This document shows, piece after piece, positions 42,182 to 51,072 of a stretch of 64,000 bases of DNA. Under the pieces are notes generated by a model. It saw nothing but the letters and a program-made list of their open reading frames with translations. It did not search any database and was not told the DNA's origin. The translations under genes were made by a program, and so were the position numbers. The stretch is from Oscillospiraceae bacterium (GTDB lineage Bacteria; Bacillota; Clostridia; Oscillospirales; Acutalibacteraceae). Within the stretch, counting starts at the first letter, position 1. Each line of letters opens with the position of its first letter. The stretch spans positions 1-64,000 of the forward strand of contig JAIRPV010000001.1 of the NCBI GenBank assembly GCA_031256825.1, given 5' to 3'.

Positions 42182-43129
42182 GTGGCGTGCAAACGATCCG
42201 ATGGCACATTCCCTGCGTCCGCAGGCCTATGCGATATCTATTACCGCGTTTGGTCGCCAATGAACAAAGCCCCGAAAGCGGCCGTGCAAATTGTGCACGG
42301 TATGGCGGAATACGGCGAACGATACGAGCCGTTCGCGCGGTGGCTGTGCGAAGCGGGGTTCGATGTATGGTGCATGGATCTGCCCGGGCATGGGAGATCC
42401 ATTGGCACGAAAGACGACCTTGGCTTTTTTGGCGAAAAGCATGGCTGGGAGCATGTGGTAACCGACATCCGGCAAATGTATAACCTGATGCGCGAAAAAT
42501 ATCCGGAGCAGTTCCCAATTTTCCTGTTCGGGCACAGTATGGGATCTTTTTTGGCTCGCGCCTACTGCGAACGGTTCAGCGAAGACTTGGCCGGCGCCGT
42601 TTTTTGCGGCACAAGCGCGCCAAACCCTGCGGCAACCGCGGGCGTACTTATGGCGAAGCTGACGGCGGCCTTCCAGGGCGAGCGCTGCCGCAGCCAGTTG
42701 CTGGACACCCTGGCCTTTGGGCACTATAACGACAAAATTGAGAAACCGCGCACCAAATTCGACTGGCTCAATACCGACGACGAGAGCGTTGAACAATATA
42801 TTGACGACCCGCTTTGCGGATTTTGCTTTACGGCGAACGGCTTTATCGATCTGTTTTCGCTGCTGAAGTCAATTTCCGGCAAGCAATGGTTTACCTCCAT
42901 CCCCTATCAGTTCCCCATCCTCTTCCTGGCCGGGGAAGCGGATCCTGTGGGAAGTTACGGAAAGGGCGTGGAGCTGGTGGCGCGGCGGCTGCGCGAAGCC
43001 GGTTGCAACCGAACGACCACCACGATTTTTCCTGGCATGCGGCACGAGATTTTAAACGAACCGGGCCGCCAAATGGTGTATGAAGCAGTAGTGGAGTGGA
43101 TGGAGAAAATACTGGGAACCGAAAACTAA
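42182..43129 (+). CDS. Lysophospholipase/monoglyceride lipase-like hydrolase
   Basis: A 315-residue alpha/beta hydrolase of the serine aminopeptidase S33 / monoglyceride lipase group. It shows VQIVHGMAEYGERYEPFARWL, the nucleophile elbow FGHSMGSFLAR (Ser about residue 119), the Asp in LAGEADPVGSYGKGV and the His in GMRHEILNE. The substrate is probably a lysophospholipid or a monoacylglycerol. No signal peptide is seen. The start is GTG, with GGAGGAGGTG eight bases upstream. The promoter region bears palindromes that suggest dedicated repression. Confidence 0.9.
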   Translation: MACKRSDGTFPASAGLCDIYYRVWSPMNKAPKAAVQIVHGMAEYGERYEPFARWLCEAGFDVWCMDLPGHGRSIGTKDDLGFFGEKHGWEHVVTDIRQMYNLMREKYPEQFPIFLFGHSMGSFLARAYCERFSEDLAGAVFCGTSAPNPAATAGVLMAKLTAAFQGERCRSQLLDTLAFGHYNDKIEKPRTKFDWLNTDDESVEQYIDDPLCGFCFTANGFIDLFSLLKSISGKQWFTSIPYQFPILFLAGEADPVGSYGKGVELVARRLREAGCNRTTTTIFPGMRHEILNEPGRQMVYEAVVEWMEKILGTEN

Positions 43130-43216
43130 AAACATCATCCGGAGGCGCGTGAGTCCGCAGAACTTGGGTCAACAGAGAGCGGGGAGCGCTTCCAACCTCG
43201 AAAGAAAGGTGATCAT

Positions 43217-43684
43217 ATGAAAACACTGTTGATTTATCACACCAACAAAGCAGCGGTGCGCGCGATGTGCGAAGCCACCGCAGCGGAAGACGTAGACGTT
43301 TTAGAACTGCGCCCCCGCTACAAAAAACGCCCCGTGATTGACAGCGTTGCAGACATGTACCGCGCTTTCATGGGCAGGGGCATCCGGCTGGCCCCGCTGG
43401 ACATTGACTTCGCAAAATACGACGGCATTGTTATGGTGGATTCCCTGCGCGCCATGTCGCCCAGCGCGGAATGCAACGAGTTCCTTTACCGCTGCGACTT
43501 GGGCGGGCGCGACATCTCCTGCATCGTGAGCAACCGCATGCGATGGTTCGGCCGCGCCGGCCGTCTGCTGCGCAAACGCATCCGCTTGGCGGGCGGCACC
43601 TGCCGGGGGATCACGTATCTCGCGGAAACCGATCTGTCGAAGCAGACGATGCCCGCGACGGCGTTTGAGCTGGTGAAAGAATAG
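43217..43684 (+). CDS. Flavodoxin-like small protein
   Basis: A 155-residue protein that begins like a flavodoxin (MKTLLIYHTNKAAVRAMCEA) and has the strand YDGIVMVDSLRAMSPS and a later TCRGITYLAE strand, so an alpha/beta flavodoxin-like fold is likely. The FMN phosphate loop (Thr/Ser-x-Thr-Gly-x-Thr) is not preserved, so flavin binding is uncertain. It follows the lipase-like gene by 87 bases behind AAAGGTGAT, and ends in a strong terminator. A role as an electron carrier is only inferred. Confidence 0.7.
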   Translation: MKTLLIYHTNKAAVRAMCEATAAEDVDVLELRPRYKKRPVIDSVADMYRAFMGRGIRLAPLDIDFAKYDGIVMVDSLRAMSPSAECNEFLYRCDLGGRDISCIVSNRMRWFGRAGRLLRKRIRLAGGTCRGITYLAETDLSKQTMPATAFELVKE

Positions 43685-43699
43685 GATTAAGCAAACATA

Positions 43700-43731
43700 G
43701 CGGGGGCGCAAAAGGCGCCCCCGCATTTTTT
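43700..43731 (+). terminator. Intrinsic terminator after the flavodoxin-like gene
   Basis: A perfect 10-bp GC stem (43700-43709 with 43715-43724), a five-base loop and the run ATTTTTTA. The minus-strand gene at 43741 converges on it. Confidence 0.92.
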
Positions 43732-43740
43732 ATGGCCTTT

Positions 43741-44880
43741 TCAGGCGGCCAAAGCCCCCGCCAGCGCTCCGCTGGCCCAAGCCCATTGCAGATTAAACCC
43801 GCCGCAGCCGCCATCCACGTCGAGCGCCTCGCCGCAGGCATAAAGGCCGGGCGCAAGGCGGGATTCGAGGGTTTCCGGGTGAAATTCGGACACAACCGCG
43901 CCGCCCGCCGTCACCTGCGCGTGCGCGAAGCCGCGAACGCCTGTTACCGGAAAAACAAATCGTTTGAGCGCGGCGGCCAAATCGCCGCCCGCCGCCTGTT
44001 TCAGCACAGCTTCGCCGATTCTGCGCGGCAGCAGGCCGGCCAACAGGCCCGATGGGGATTGCTCAGGGCAGGCGCGGCTGAGTTCCTCCAGCAGCGGGCG
44101 CAGCTGCTTATATTCCGGCGCTAAATCCAGCACAGCCAGCGTGCCGGGCTGAGCGCAGCGGCTGACTTCCATGGCAGCAATGCCCGAAAGGCCGTCTTGC
44201 GCAAATAAGATTTCGCCTTCGGCGGCGGCAAGCTCCCGCCCGCCGGGATCTTCTATCCGCACCCCCGCAAAACACCGCAGGCCTTTGAGCATGGGAAGCA
44301 AAGGCGACTGGCAGACGATTTGCACCAGGGCCGGGCGCGGCTCAACAATAGCGTGCCCCAACCCGCGCAGCAGCGCAAACCCGGAGCCGTCGCCGCCGGG
44401 GGCGACGCAGCCCCCAGCGGCAATGATCACACGCCGGGCAAGCAGAACGCCGCCCGGCGTTTCCACCGCAAAGCCGCCGCGCGCCGCCGCAATCGACAGC
44501 GCCGGCGTATCGCACAAAACCTGCGCGCCCGCGCGGGCCGCGCCAAAGCGCAGCGCGTCGAGGACACTGGCGGCCGTATTGCTGCGCGGATACAGCCGCC
44601 CTTCGGCGTCGGCGCGGGTCAGCAACCCCAGCGAACGGAAGAAACCCTGCACGTCAAAGCGGCGCAGCGCCGGCAGCGCGAACGCGCGGTTATGGTAGGG
44701 ATGCTCCAGCGCGCGCGTGTTGCCCAAATTACAGCGGCCGTTGCCCGTCGCCAATATTTTTTTGCCCGCCCGCGGATTTCGTTCCAGTACCAGCGCGCTT
44801 TTGCCCGCGCAAACCGCCGCGGCCAGCCCGCTTGCCCCGGCGCCAACAATGACGAGGGGAAAGGTATCCCGGTTGGTCAT
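43741..44880 (-). CDS. BaiN/HI0933-type flavoprotein
   Basis: A 379-residue FAD-dependent oxidoreductase of the HI0933/BaiN family. It begins with the dinucleotide turn VIVGAGASGLAAAVCAG, has GNGRCNLGNTRALEHPYHN, and ends with YACGEALDVDGGCGGFNLQWAWASG, all typical of the family. One member (BaiN) reduces a bile-acid intermediate, but most have no proven substrate. The ATG at 44880 overlaps the stop of the GH3 gene as ATGA and has AAGAGGG upstream; sequence farther upstream is inside the GH3 gene. It is the last gene of the long minus-strand run. Confidence 0.88.
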   Translation of the reverse strand: MTNRDTFPLVIVGAGASGLAAAVCAGKSALVLERNPRAGKKILATGNGRCNLGNTRALEHPYHNRAFALPALRRFDVQGFFRSLGLLTRADAEGRLYPRSNTAASVLDALRFGAARAGAQVLCDTPALSIAAARGGFAVETPGGVLLARRVIIAAGGCVAPGGDGSGFALLRGLGHAIVEPRPALVQIVCQSPLLPMLKGLRCFAGVRIEDPGGRELAAAEGEILFAQDGLSGIAAMEVSRCAQPGTLAVLDLAPEYKQLRPLLEELSRACPEQSPSGLLAGLLPRRIGEAVLKQAAGGDLAAALKRFVFPVTGVRGFAHAQVTAGGAVVSEFHPETLESRLAPGLYACGEALDVDGGCGGFNLQWAWASGALAGALAA

Positions 44881-47342
44881 CGCGCCCTCTTTTGCTTTAA
44901 GAACGAACGCACGCCCTCTTTCGCAACGATCCACAGCGAAGAGAGAATATGTTCGTCATTATAGAGCGACACAATCGCATCCACCATGCGGGCGGTCATA
45001 AACTTGCTGGCCCATTGGGCAATGCTGCGGATGGGCATCTCGGAAGCGCTTTCGATAAAACCGCTCACATCGCCCAGGCCGTCGCCCGCCATTGCCTGCG
45101 CCAACGGCAGGCCTTTTGAGATGATCTTCATCAGCAAACGGCCAAACTTGCTCTGCTGCGCATCCTCCAGCGTCGCGTCCCAATTCAGCCTGCGGGGCGA
45201 CTCATAATTGGCCGGCGGCAGCGGATACCCCAGCACCGCTTCGAATTCCTCGTTGCCAATCTCGTGCGCCAGCCCCGCGAAGTAGTGCGGCAATTCTTTG
45301 CCAAGATAAGGCGACGGCGCGGCCTCGGGGTTGCTCAGCTTCACTTTCGCGGTCAGGCGGATGTCGCGGCTGGAAGCGGCGGCCATAATGGTATATTCGC
45401 CGGGGGCGCAGACCCAGTCGCCCACTCCGACATGATAATAGGCAAACGCCCGCGCGTCGAGCGTCACGCTCACCCGCCTTTTTTCGCCGGCCTTCAGGAA
45501 GATTTTTTCGAAGCCCTTCAGCTCTTTGGCCGCACGGAACACATCGGCGTCGCCGGGAGGGGCGACGTAGAATTGCACGGCCTCCGCGCCATCGAGCAAA
45601 CCGGTGTTGGTGATGGTCACCGTCACTTCGAGCGCATCCGCCGGTGTGATGTTTTTGCGCGAAAGCCGCAGGTTCGTGTAGGCAAACGAAGTGTAGCTCA
45701 GGCCGTGGCCGAAGGGGAACCGCACGTCTTTTTGCGCGGTATCGTAATAGCGGTAGCCCACAAAAATGCTCTCGCGGTATTCCACCGTTTTTGGGCTGCC
45801 GGGGAAGTTGCCATAGCAGGGGGTATCCTGCAAGCGCAGGGGGAACGTTTCGGCCAGCTTCGCGCTGGGGTTCGCGTCGCCATACAGCAGATCGATCTGC
45901 GCCTCGCCAACGGCTTCGCCCGCCAGAAAGCTTTCGAGAATCGCGTTGACGTCGTTGGCCCAGGGCAGGGTGACGGCGGAGCCGTTGTGGAGCACCACCA
46001 CAAGATTGGGCTGCACCTTCGCGATTTCGCGAATCAGTTCGTCCTGGCAGGGCGGCAAATCCATGTGCCTGCGGTCCGCGCCCTCGCTGTCCATGCTCTC
46101 GGGCAGCCCCGCAAAAACAACGGCGGCGTCGCAATGCTGCGCCAGCACAATCGCCTGCCGCGCCTTTACAACGTCATAATCATAGTCGGTCACACCGAAC
46201 CCCTCGGCATATTCCACAGGGTAGCGAAGCCCAATCGCGCTTTCGAGCGCAGAGGTTACGCGGAAGGCGTTCACATGGGAACTGCCGCCGCCCTGGAACC
46301 GCGGCTGGCGGGCAAACCCGCCGATGAACGCCACGCGGGCTTCTTTGTTCAGGGGCAGCGCGCCCTCGTTTTTGAGCAGCACCATGGTTTCGCGGGCATA
46401 TTCGCGCGCCTTCGCGTGGTCGGCGGCGTTATTGGGCGCGGGGGCTTCGTTTTCCTGCGCGCCTTCCAGAGCGCGCAGCACCAGATCGATCACCCGCGCG
46501 CAGGCCTGATCGAGCGCTTCCCGGCTCAGCTCGCCGCTTTCGATCGCGGCCCGGATCTTTTCTTCGTGCAAATTGCCGCTGTCGGGCATTTCCAGATCAA
46601 GCCCGGCTTCCACGCCCTTCGCCCGGTTGCTCACGGCGCCCCAGTCGCTGACGACAACGCCGTCGAACCCCCACTCTTCCCGGAGGATATCCGTGAGCAG
46701 GCGCTTGTTTTCGCTGCAATAAATCCCGTCGAACAGGCGGTTATACGCGCACATCACCGTCCATGGGTCGGCGCGCTTTACGGTTTGCTCGAACGCCGGG
46801 AAATAGATTTCGCGCAGCGCGCGCTCATCCACCACGGAAGTCACCGTCATGCGGCGTTTTTCCTGATTATTGGCGGCAAAGTGTTTGATGCTCACACCCA
46901 CGCCCTGTTCTTGCAGGCCCTGGGTATAGCTGACGGCCATTTCGGCGGCCAGATAGGGATCCTCGGAGAAATACTCGAAGTTGCGCCCGCAGAGGGGCGA
47001 GCGCTTGATATTGACCGCCGGGCCAAGCAGCAGCGTCAGATCGTGGGCGCGGCATTCTTTGCCGAGCGTCACGCCCAGTTCGCGCAGCAGGGAGCGGCTG
47101 AACGACGAGGCCGTGCCCGCCGCCGTTGGAAAACAGACGGTCTTGACGCTGCCGCCCAGCCCCAGCGGATCGCCCACAACAACCTCCTGCTTGCGCAGGC
47201 CGTGGGGGCCGTCGCTCATCATAACAGCGGGCAAGCCCAGCCGTTCCACCGCGTTGGTGTTCCAGGAACCCATCCCATGGATGAGCAGGATCTGTTCTTC
47301 AAGCGTCAGTTGCTTTGCGAGGGTCATTGCCTGGTCACGCAT
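44877..47342 (-). CDS. Glycoside hydrolase family 3 beta-glycosidase
   Basis: An 821-residue GH3 enzyme, probably a beta-glucosidase. The (alpha/beta)8 domain begins with SDGPHGLRKQ, has KHFAANNQEKRRM and the nucleophile region GFDGVVVSDWGAV (Asp about residue 226); the C-terminal sandwich has GGSSHVN, and a fibronectin type III domain follows (YTSFAYTNLRLS, then TVTITNTGLLDGAEAVQFYV). No signal peptide, so it should act on imported oligosaccharides. After the normal domain end is an extra stretch of about 150 residues of unknown function. The ATG has CGGAG upstream. Confidence 0.94.
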   Translation of the reverse strand: MRDQAMTLAKQLTLEEQILLIHGMGSWNTNAVERLGLPAVMMSDGPHGLRKQEVVVGDPLGLGGSVKTVCFPTAAGTASSFSRSLLRELGVTLGKECRAHDLTLLLGPAVNIKRSPLCGRNFEYFSEDPYLAAEMAVSYTQGLQEQGVGVSIKHFAANNQEKRRMTVTSVVDERALREIYFPAFEQTVKRADPWTVMCAYNRLFDGIYCSENKRLLTDILREEWGFDGVVVSDWGAVSNRAKGVEAGLDLEMPDSGNLHEEKIRAAIESGELSREALDQACARVIDLVLRALEGAQENEAPAPNNAADHAKAREYARETMVLLKNEGALPLNKEARVAFIGGFARQPRFQGGGSSHVNAFRVTSALESAIGLRYPVEYAEGFGVTDYDYDVVKARQAIVLAQHCDAAVVFAGLPESMDSEGADRRHMDLPPCQDELIREIAKVQPNLVVVLHNGSAVTLPWANDVNAILESFLAGEAVGEAQIDLLYGDANPSAKLAETFPLRLQDTPCYGNFPGSPKTVEYRESIFVGYRYYDTAQKDVRFPFGHGLSYTSFAYTNLRLSRKNITPADALEVTVTITNTGLLDGAEAVQFYVAPPGDADVFRAAKELKGFEKIFLKAGEKRRVSVTLDARAFAYYHVGVGDWVCAPGEYTIMAAASSRDIRLTAKVKLSNPEAAPSPYLGKELPHYFAGLAHEIGNEEFEAVLGYPLPPANYESPRRLNWDATLEDAQQSKFGRLLMKIISKGLPLAQAMAGDGLGDVSGFIESASEMPIRSIAQWASKFMTARMVDAIVSLYNDEHILSSLWIVAKEGVRSFLKQKRAR

Positions 47343-47393
47343 ACAATCACTCCGTTTCTAGGGTCGTTGATGAATATTCGGCTGCGGGCATTT

Positions 47394-47726
47394 TTAGATG
47401 TAACCGATCAGATGGCCGGCGATTGCCATCGCTTGGCTGATGTAATCCTGATACCATTTTGACTGGCGCAGGGCAATCCCAAAAAACGGGAACACCCACA
47501 TGACAATCATAACGGCGGCAAGCAGCCAGAAGACTATGCCAATGGCGCTGAAGATAACCCCCGCCAGGGCGAGCCCGCGGCCGCGCTGGCCGGTTTTTGC
47601 GCACTGCCCCAGCGCGACGAAAGACAGAATCAGCCCCGCGAAGGGGAAGAAAAACGCAAAAACAAACCCCAGCAGGGCCATCGGGTTCAGCCCCGAGGGA
47701 CGGGGCGGCGTTTGCTCTGGAACCAT
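47394..47726 (-). CDS. Small DUF4190-type membrane protein
   Basis: A 110-residue protein with two or three helices. A Pro-rich start (MVPEQTPPRPSGLNPMALLG) leads to a hydrophobic pair (FVFAFFFPFAGLILSFVALG, then RGLALAGVIFSAIGIVFWLL) and a further C-terminal helix. The order, with a polar loop QCAKTGQRGRG between the helices, is that of DUF4190 proteins of unknown function. AAAGGAGG precedes the ATG. It lies between the GH3 gene and the Lrp-type regulator in the same direction. Confidence 0.78.
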   Translation of the reverse strand: MVPEQTPPRPSGLNPMALLGFVFAFFFPFAGLILSFVALGQCAKTGQRGRGLALAGVIFSAIGIVFWLLAAVMIVMWVFPFFGIALRQSKWYQDYISQAMAIAGHLIGYI

Positions 47727-47763
47727 GGAAGCGCCTCCTTTGGAACGTAGTTGGGGCGGGACT

Positions 47764-48216
47764 TCAGCTCAGATCCGGCAGCGGCCAGGCATTCTCTTTC
47801 ACCGACTTGAGAACAAAGTGCGTTTTCGTCGCCGAAACGCCGTCCAGGCTCTTGATTTTCCGGTGAATCGCCTCGAGCGCATCGGAAGACTCGGCCACAA
47901 CATGCAGCATAAAATCAAAGTCGCCGGTCAGGTAATAACAGGTCATGATGGGATCCAGCTCCTGCACGCGCGCCACAAACGCATCGTAATACTTGGGATG
48001 CTCCAGGCAAACCTCCACCCAGGCGGAGATATCGTTGCCCAAACGCCGCTGATCGAGCAGCACCGTGTAGCCGGTGATCACGCCGCCATCTTCGAGCTTA
48101 TGGATCCGCTCAATCACCGCCGATACGGAGAGGTTCACCTCCTGGCTGATCGCCGAGGCCTTCTGCCGCGCATTCTTTGAAAGGCTCTGCAAAATCTTCA
48201 CATCAATCGCGTCCAT
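47764..48216 (-). CDS. Lrp/AsnC-family transcriptional regulator
   Basis: A 150-residue regulator with an N-terminal winged helix-turn-helix (LQSLSKNARQKASAISQEV then SAVIERIHKLEDGGVITGY) and a C-terminal RAM/AsnC effector domain (CYYLTGDFDFMLHVVAES). Members sense amino acids, often leucine or branched-chain amino acids. The start is inside the last bases of rqcH (14-base overlap) and has AAAGGGGG upstream. The presence of ilvE and ileS upstream in the same run makes a branched-chain ligand plausible, but not shown. Confidence 0.93.
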   Translation of the reverse strand: MDAIDVKILQSLSKNARQKASAISQEVNLSVSAVIERIHKLEDGGVITGYTVLLDQRRLGNDISAWVEVCLEHPKYYDAFVARVQELDPIMTCYYLTGDFDFMLHVVAESSDALEAIHRKIKSLDGVSATKTHFVLKSVKENAWPLPDLS

Positions 48217-49738
48217 GGAAATCCCCCTTTATCATAATGCTCTTGCAGGTGTGGTAAATCACTTTGCCCGGCGGCGCTCCCCGGGGCTTTTTGAGTTCCC
48301 GCGCGGGGGTATAAACCACTTCGGCGGCCGCCCCGCGCGCCCTGCTGTGCCAGGCGGCCAGAGCCGCAGCCTCATAAACGCTTTGTTCCCCCGGCGCGCG
48401 GCCTTCGCAGCAAAGGATCACATGCGCCCCGGGGCAATCTTTCGCGTGGAACCACAAGTCGCCGGGTTTCGCTGTTTTTTGGCTCAGCTGGTCGTTTTGC
48501 AAATTGCTCCGCCCCACCAGAATACGCAGCCCCTCTCCCGAACAGTACTCCAGCGGGGGCAGGGGAGGCGGCTTTTTTCGCCCGGCGCCGCCCTTTGGTT
48601 TCAGATATCCCTGCGCTTCCATCTCCGCGCGGAGCGCCCCTATGTCTTCCGGCGCTTCCGCCCGGCAGAGCAGCTCTTCCACGCTTTCGAGGTATTCCAG
48701 TTCCGCTTCGCCCTGCGCAATGAACTCCCCCAGCAGCCCGGCGGCGGTTTTTGCCTTCTGATATGCCTTGAATCGTTTTTGCGCGTTCGCGGCTGGCCCC
48801 AGCGCGGGATCGGCCGGAATCGAAATCAGTTGGTTGCCGTCATAATAGTTTTCCAGCAGATAGGCGTCGCTGCCGCGCGCTTCTTTTTCGAGGCGCGCCT
48901 TGTTGGCCAAAATCAGTTCCGCGTGGAGGCGCAAAGTTTCCCGGTTTTCCGCCCGGGCCAGCTCTTCGCGCTGGGCGGCCAGCTTGCGGCGCAAACGGCC
49001 CGTGCGCGCGCTCAGCACCTGCCGCAGGGCGGCGGCGCTTTGCCGCAGCCGCTGCGCTTTGTCGCTCGCGCCGTAAAACAGCTCCAGCAGGGCGGAGTAG
49101 CTTTCCATCCGCTCGCACCGGCCCAAATGCGCCAGCGGGATAAAAGAAAACTGCTCGGGTTCGCCCGCGGCCCCGCGCAAAAGATACGGCCCAACCGGCG
49201 CGTTTGGGCGCAAGGCCAATTCTTTGGCGGCCACCGGCGAAAGCCCCGTTGTGTTTTCGTTCTGCGGCGGCGGCGCATAAGCCGCGCCCGGCCAGATGGG
49301 CCGCTGCCCGGTCGGCTCGGCCCTGCGCAGCGCTTCGATCACTTTCCCGCCCTGCGTAAGAATCAGGTTCGCCCGGCGGCCCAAAAACTCGGCAATCAGA
49401 AGATGCTCCGCAGGATCGCCAACGTCGTCTGTGCCGGAAAAATAAAAATACAGCACGCGATCGCGGCCCTCCTGGGCAACCGCAGCGAGCTTTGCGCCCA
49501 GCAGCCGTTTGCGCAGCAGCATGCAAAACATGCTCGGCTGCGCCGGATTTTCGATGGGCTGCGTGATCAGGCCCGCGCGCGCCCGCTGGGGTTGCAGGCA
49601 AAACAGCAGCCTTTGGCCGCGCAGGGTGAAGACCAGATCGTCCTTTGCCGGATGGTGGATTTTTTCCACACGGCATCCCGCCAGCGCGGCGTCCAGTTCC
49701 CGTGCCAAATATCCGCAGAACATCCCGTCAAGCGGCAT
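48203..49738 (-). CDS. rqcH: Ribosome quality-control protein RqcH (NFACT family)
   Basis: RqcH binds stalled 50S subunits and adds C-terminal alanine tails that mark nascent chains for degradation. The 511-residue protein has the NFACT-N domain at the start (GMFCGYLARELDAALAGCRV, IHHPAKDDLVFTLRG), two helical coiled parts (about 280-380) and the NFACT-R domain with DLWFHAKDCPGAHVIL near residue 440. The ATG at 49738 is preferred, with GGGAGGAA eight bases upstream. It overlaps the upstream GDPD gene by eleven bases. The length is slightly below the usual 560-570 residues. Confidence 0.93.
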   Translation of the reverse strand: MPLDGMFCGYLARELDAALAGCRVEKIHHPAKDDLVFTLRGQRLLFCLQPQRARAGLITQPIENPAQPSMFCMLLRKRLLGAKLAAVAQEGRDRVLYFYFSGTDDVGDPAEHLLIAEFLGRRANLILTQGGKVIEALRRAEPTGQRPIWPGAAYAPPPQNENTTGLSPVAAKELALRPNAPVGPYLLRGAAGEPEQFSFIPLAHLGRCERMESYSALLELFYGASDKAQRLRQSAAALRQVLSARTGRLRRKLAAQREELARAENRETLRLHAELILANKARLEKEARGSDAYLLENYYDGNQLISIPADPALGPAANAQKRFKAYQKAKTAAGLLGEFIAQGEAELEYLESVEELLCRAEAPEDIGALRAEMEAQGYLKPKGGAGRKKPPPLPPLEYCSGEGLRILVGRSNLQNDQLSQKTAKPGDLWFHAKDCPGAHVILCCEGRAPGEQSVYEAAALAAWHSRARGAAAEVVYTPARELKKPRGAPPGKVIYHTCKSIMIKGDFHGRD

Positions 49739-50342
49739 GCAGCAATTCCTCCCATACATCCGGCCGGCGCGTGGTGATGTTGTCCACAGAAAGCGCCAGC
49801 ATCCTGCGCATGGCGCGGGGCTTGTCTACCGTCCAGACCGACACCGGCAGCCCCGCTTTGTGGGCGGCCGCAACCAGCTTCGCCGGGCAGCGGCGGTAAC
49901 AAACATTCAGGCCAACAGCGCCCAATTCTTTTGCCAATTCAACTAGCGCCAGCGCATCCGCGCCAGATTTTTTTGGGCTGCAATTGAGGTAATAACGCAC
50001 GCCGCAATCCCGGACAGCGGCGGCCGCGCTCGGGGCAATCCCCGTAAAAAATCCGGTTTTTTCCATTCCATAAGCGCGCAGCAGCGCCACGACAGCCGGA
50101 ACATTGGCCGTCTCTTTCATATCCAGGTTGAGGCCTTTCCCCGTGGGCGCCACAAGCGCCAGGCAATCGGCCAACGGAACCGTGCCCGCTTTTTCGTGCC
50201 CCAGCACAGGCGTCCCGTCGGGCAAAAAGCGCACGTCAACTTCCACATGGCGCACGCCCGGCGCCGCAAGGCAAATTTTGACGGACTCCAGGGTATTCGG
50301 CCGCGTTTGCAGCGCGCCCGCGTGGGCGGTGATATCAGGCAT
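49728..50342 (-). CDS. GDPD-family protein, second and divergent copy
   Basis: A 204-residue member of the glycerophosphodiester phosphodiesterase family, shorter than usual (about 240). Near the start it has AHAGALQTRPNTLES, where the family HRG motif reads HAG, so the conserved Arg is missing. The metal ligands in HVEVDVRFLPDG and the second His in PVLGHEKAG are present. Reduced or changed activity is possible. It overlaps the Nif3-like gene (eight bases) and rqcH (eleven bases), and GGGAGGG precedes its ATG. Confidence 0.82.
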   Translation of the reverse strand: MPDITAHAGALQTRPNTLESVKICLAAPGVRHVEVDVRFLPDGTPVLGHEKAGTVPLADCLALVAPTGKGLNLDMKETANVPAVVALLRAYGMEKTGFFTGIAPSAAAAVRDCGVRYYLNCSPKKSGADALALVELAKELGAVGLNVCYRRCPAKLVAAAHKAGLPVSVWTVDKPRAMRRMLALSVDNITTRRPDVWEELLHAA

Positions 50343-51072
50343 GCAAAATCCCTCCCAGCTCGCTGGCCTCTTGCCAGCTGATTTCAGGGAAGGCGGCGCG
50401 CAGGCGCTGCGCCAACACCGGGATCATCGGAATTTCTGTCTCGTAGTGCCCCGCCGCCAGCAAGCTCAGGCCCCGCTGCGCGGCCTCCAAAAAATTATGA
50501 TGATCCGCGTCGCCTGTCAGATACGCATCCGCCCGGCCATAGATTTCTTCCATCAGATCCCAGCCGGAGCCGCCGCAGACAGCAACTGTGGCAATCGGCT
50601 TGCCCGCGTCGCAGTAACGCACATGGGCGCGCAAAGAAACGCCAACGCGCCGGGCAAGCTCCTGGGCCGCCGTGGGCGCTATGGCGCACAGGCGAACGCC
50701 GCAGGGCAGCGCTTCGACCACAGGAAGCTCCAACCGCGCGGCCAGCACATCGTTCACGCCGCCCGGGGCAATGTCCAGGTTCGTGTGGCAAGCCAGGGCG
50801 GCAATGCCGTGCCTGGCCAGCAGCCACGCGGGATCGTGGGCCGGGAGCTGCTTGCGCGCGCGAAACAGCACCGGATGGTGGCTGACGACCAGTTGGCAGC
50901 CCGCGTGCGCCGCCTGCGCAATCGTTTGCGGCATAACGTCCAGGCAAACCAGCGCGCTGCCAACGGCGTCGCCCATGGAGCCTACCTGAAGCCCGGCGTT
51001 GTCGAACCCCATCTGCGTTGCAAACGGCGCCCAGCCATCTAAAAAGCGGTAGATATCCCCAACCGTCGTCAT
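50335..51072 (-). CDS. Nif3-like dinuclear metal protein
   Basis: A 245-residue Nif3/YqfO-type protein with GFDNAGLQVGS, the metal-binding VVSHHPVLFRARKQL, CHTNLDIAPGGVND and the late GDADHHNFLEAAQRGLSLLAAGHYETE (core GHYETE). These give the five His/Asp/Glu ligands of the two-metal site. The exact reaction of the family is unproven; a GTP cyclohydrolase-type activity has been suggested for some members. It starts in an ATGA overlap with trmK behind GGAGGAA. Nif3 next to trmK is a known Firmicute pairing. The insert found in YqfO between the halves is absent. Confidence 0.92.
   Translation of the reverse strand: MTTVGDIYRFLDGWAPFATQMGFDNAGLQVGSMGDAVGSALVCLDVMPQTIAQAAHAGCQLVVSHHPVLFRARKQLPAHDPAWLLARHGIAALACHTNLDIAPGGVNDVLAARLELPVVEALPCGVRLCAIAPTAAQELARRVGVSLRAHVRYCDAGKPIATVAVCGGSGWDLMEEIYGRADAYLTGDADHHNFLEAAQRGLSLLAAGHYETEIPMIPVLAQRLRAAFPEISWQEASELGGILHA

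Noticed and set aside
10763..49786. Isolated DnaA-box-like nonamers, such as TTATACACA near 10765 and TTGTCCACA near 49778.
   Set aside because: They are single, imperfect and not clustered, so no replication origin is called within the window.
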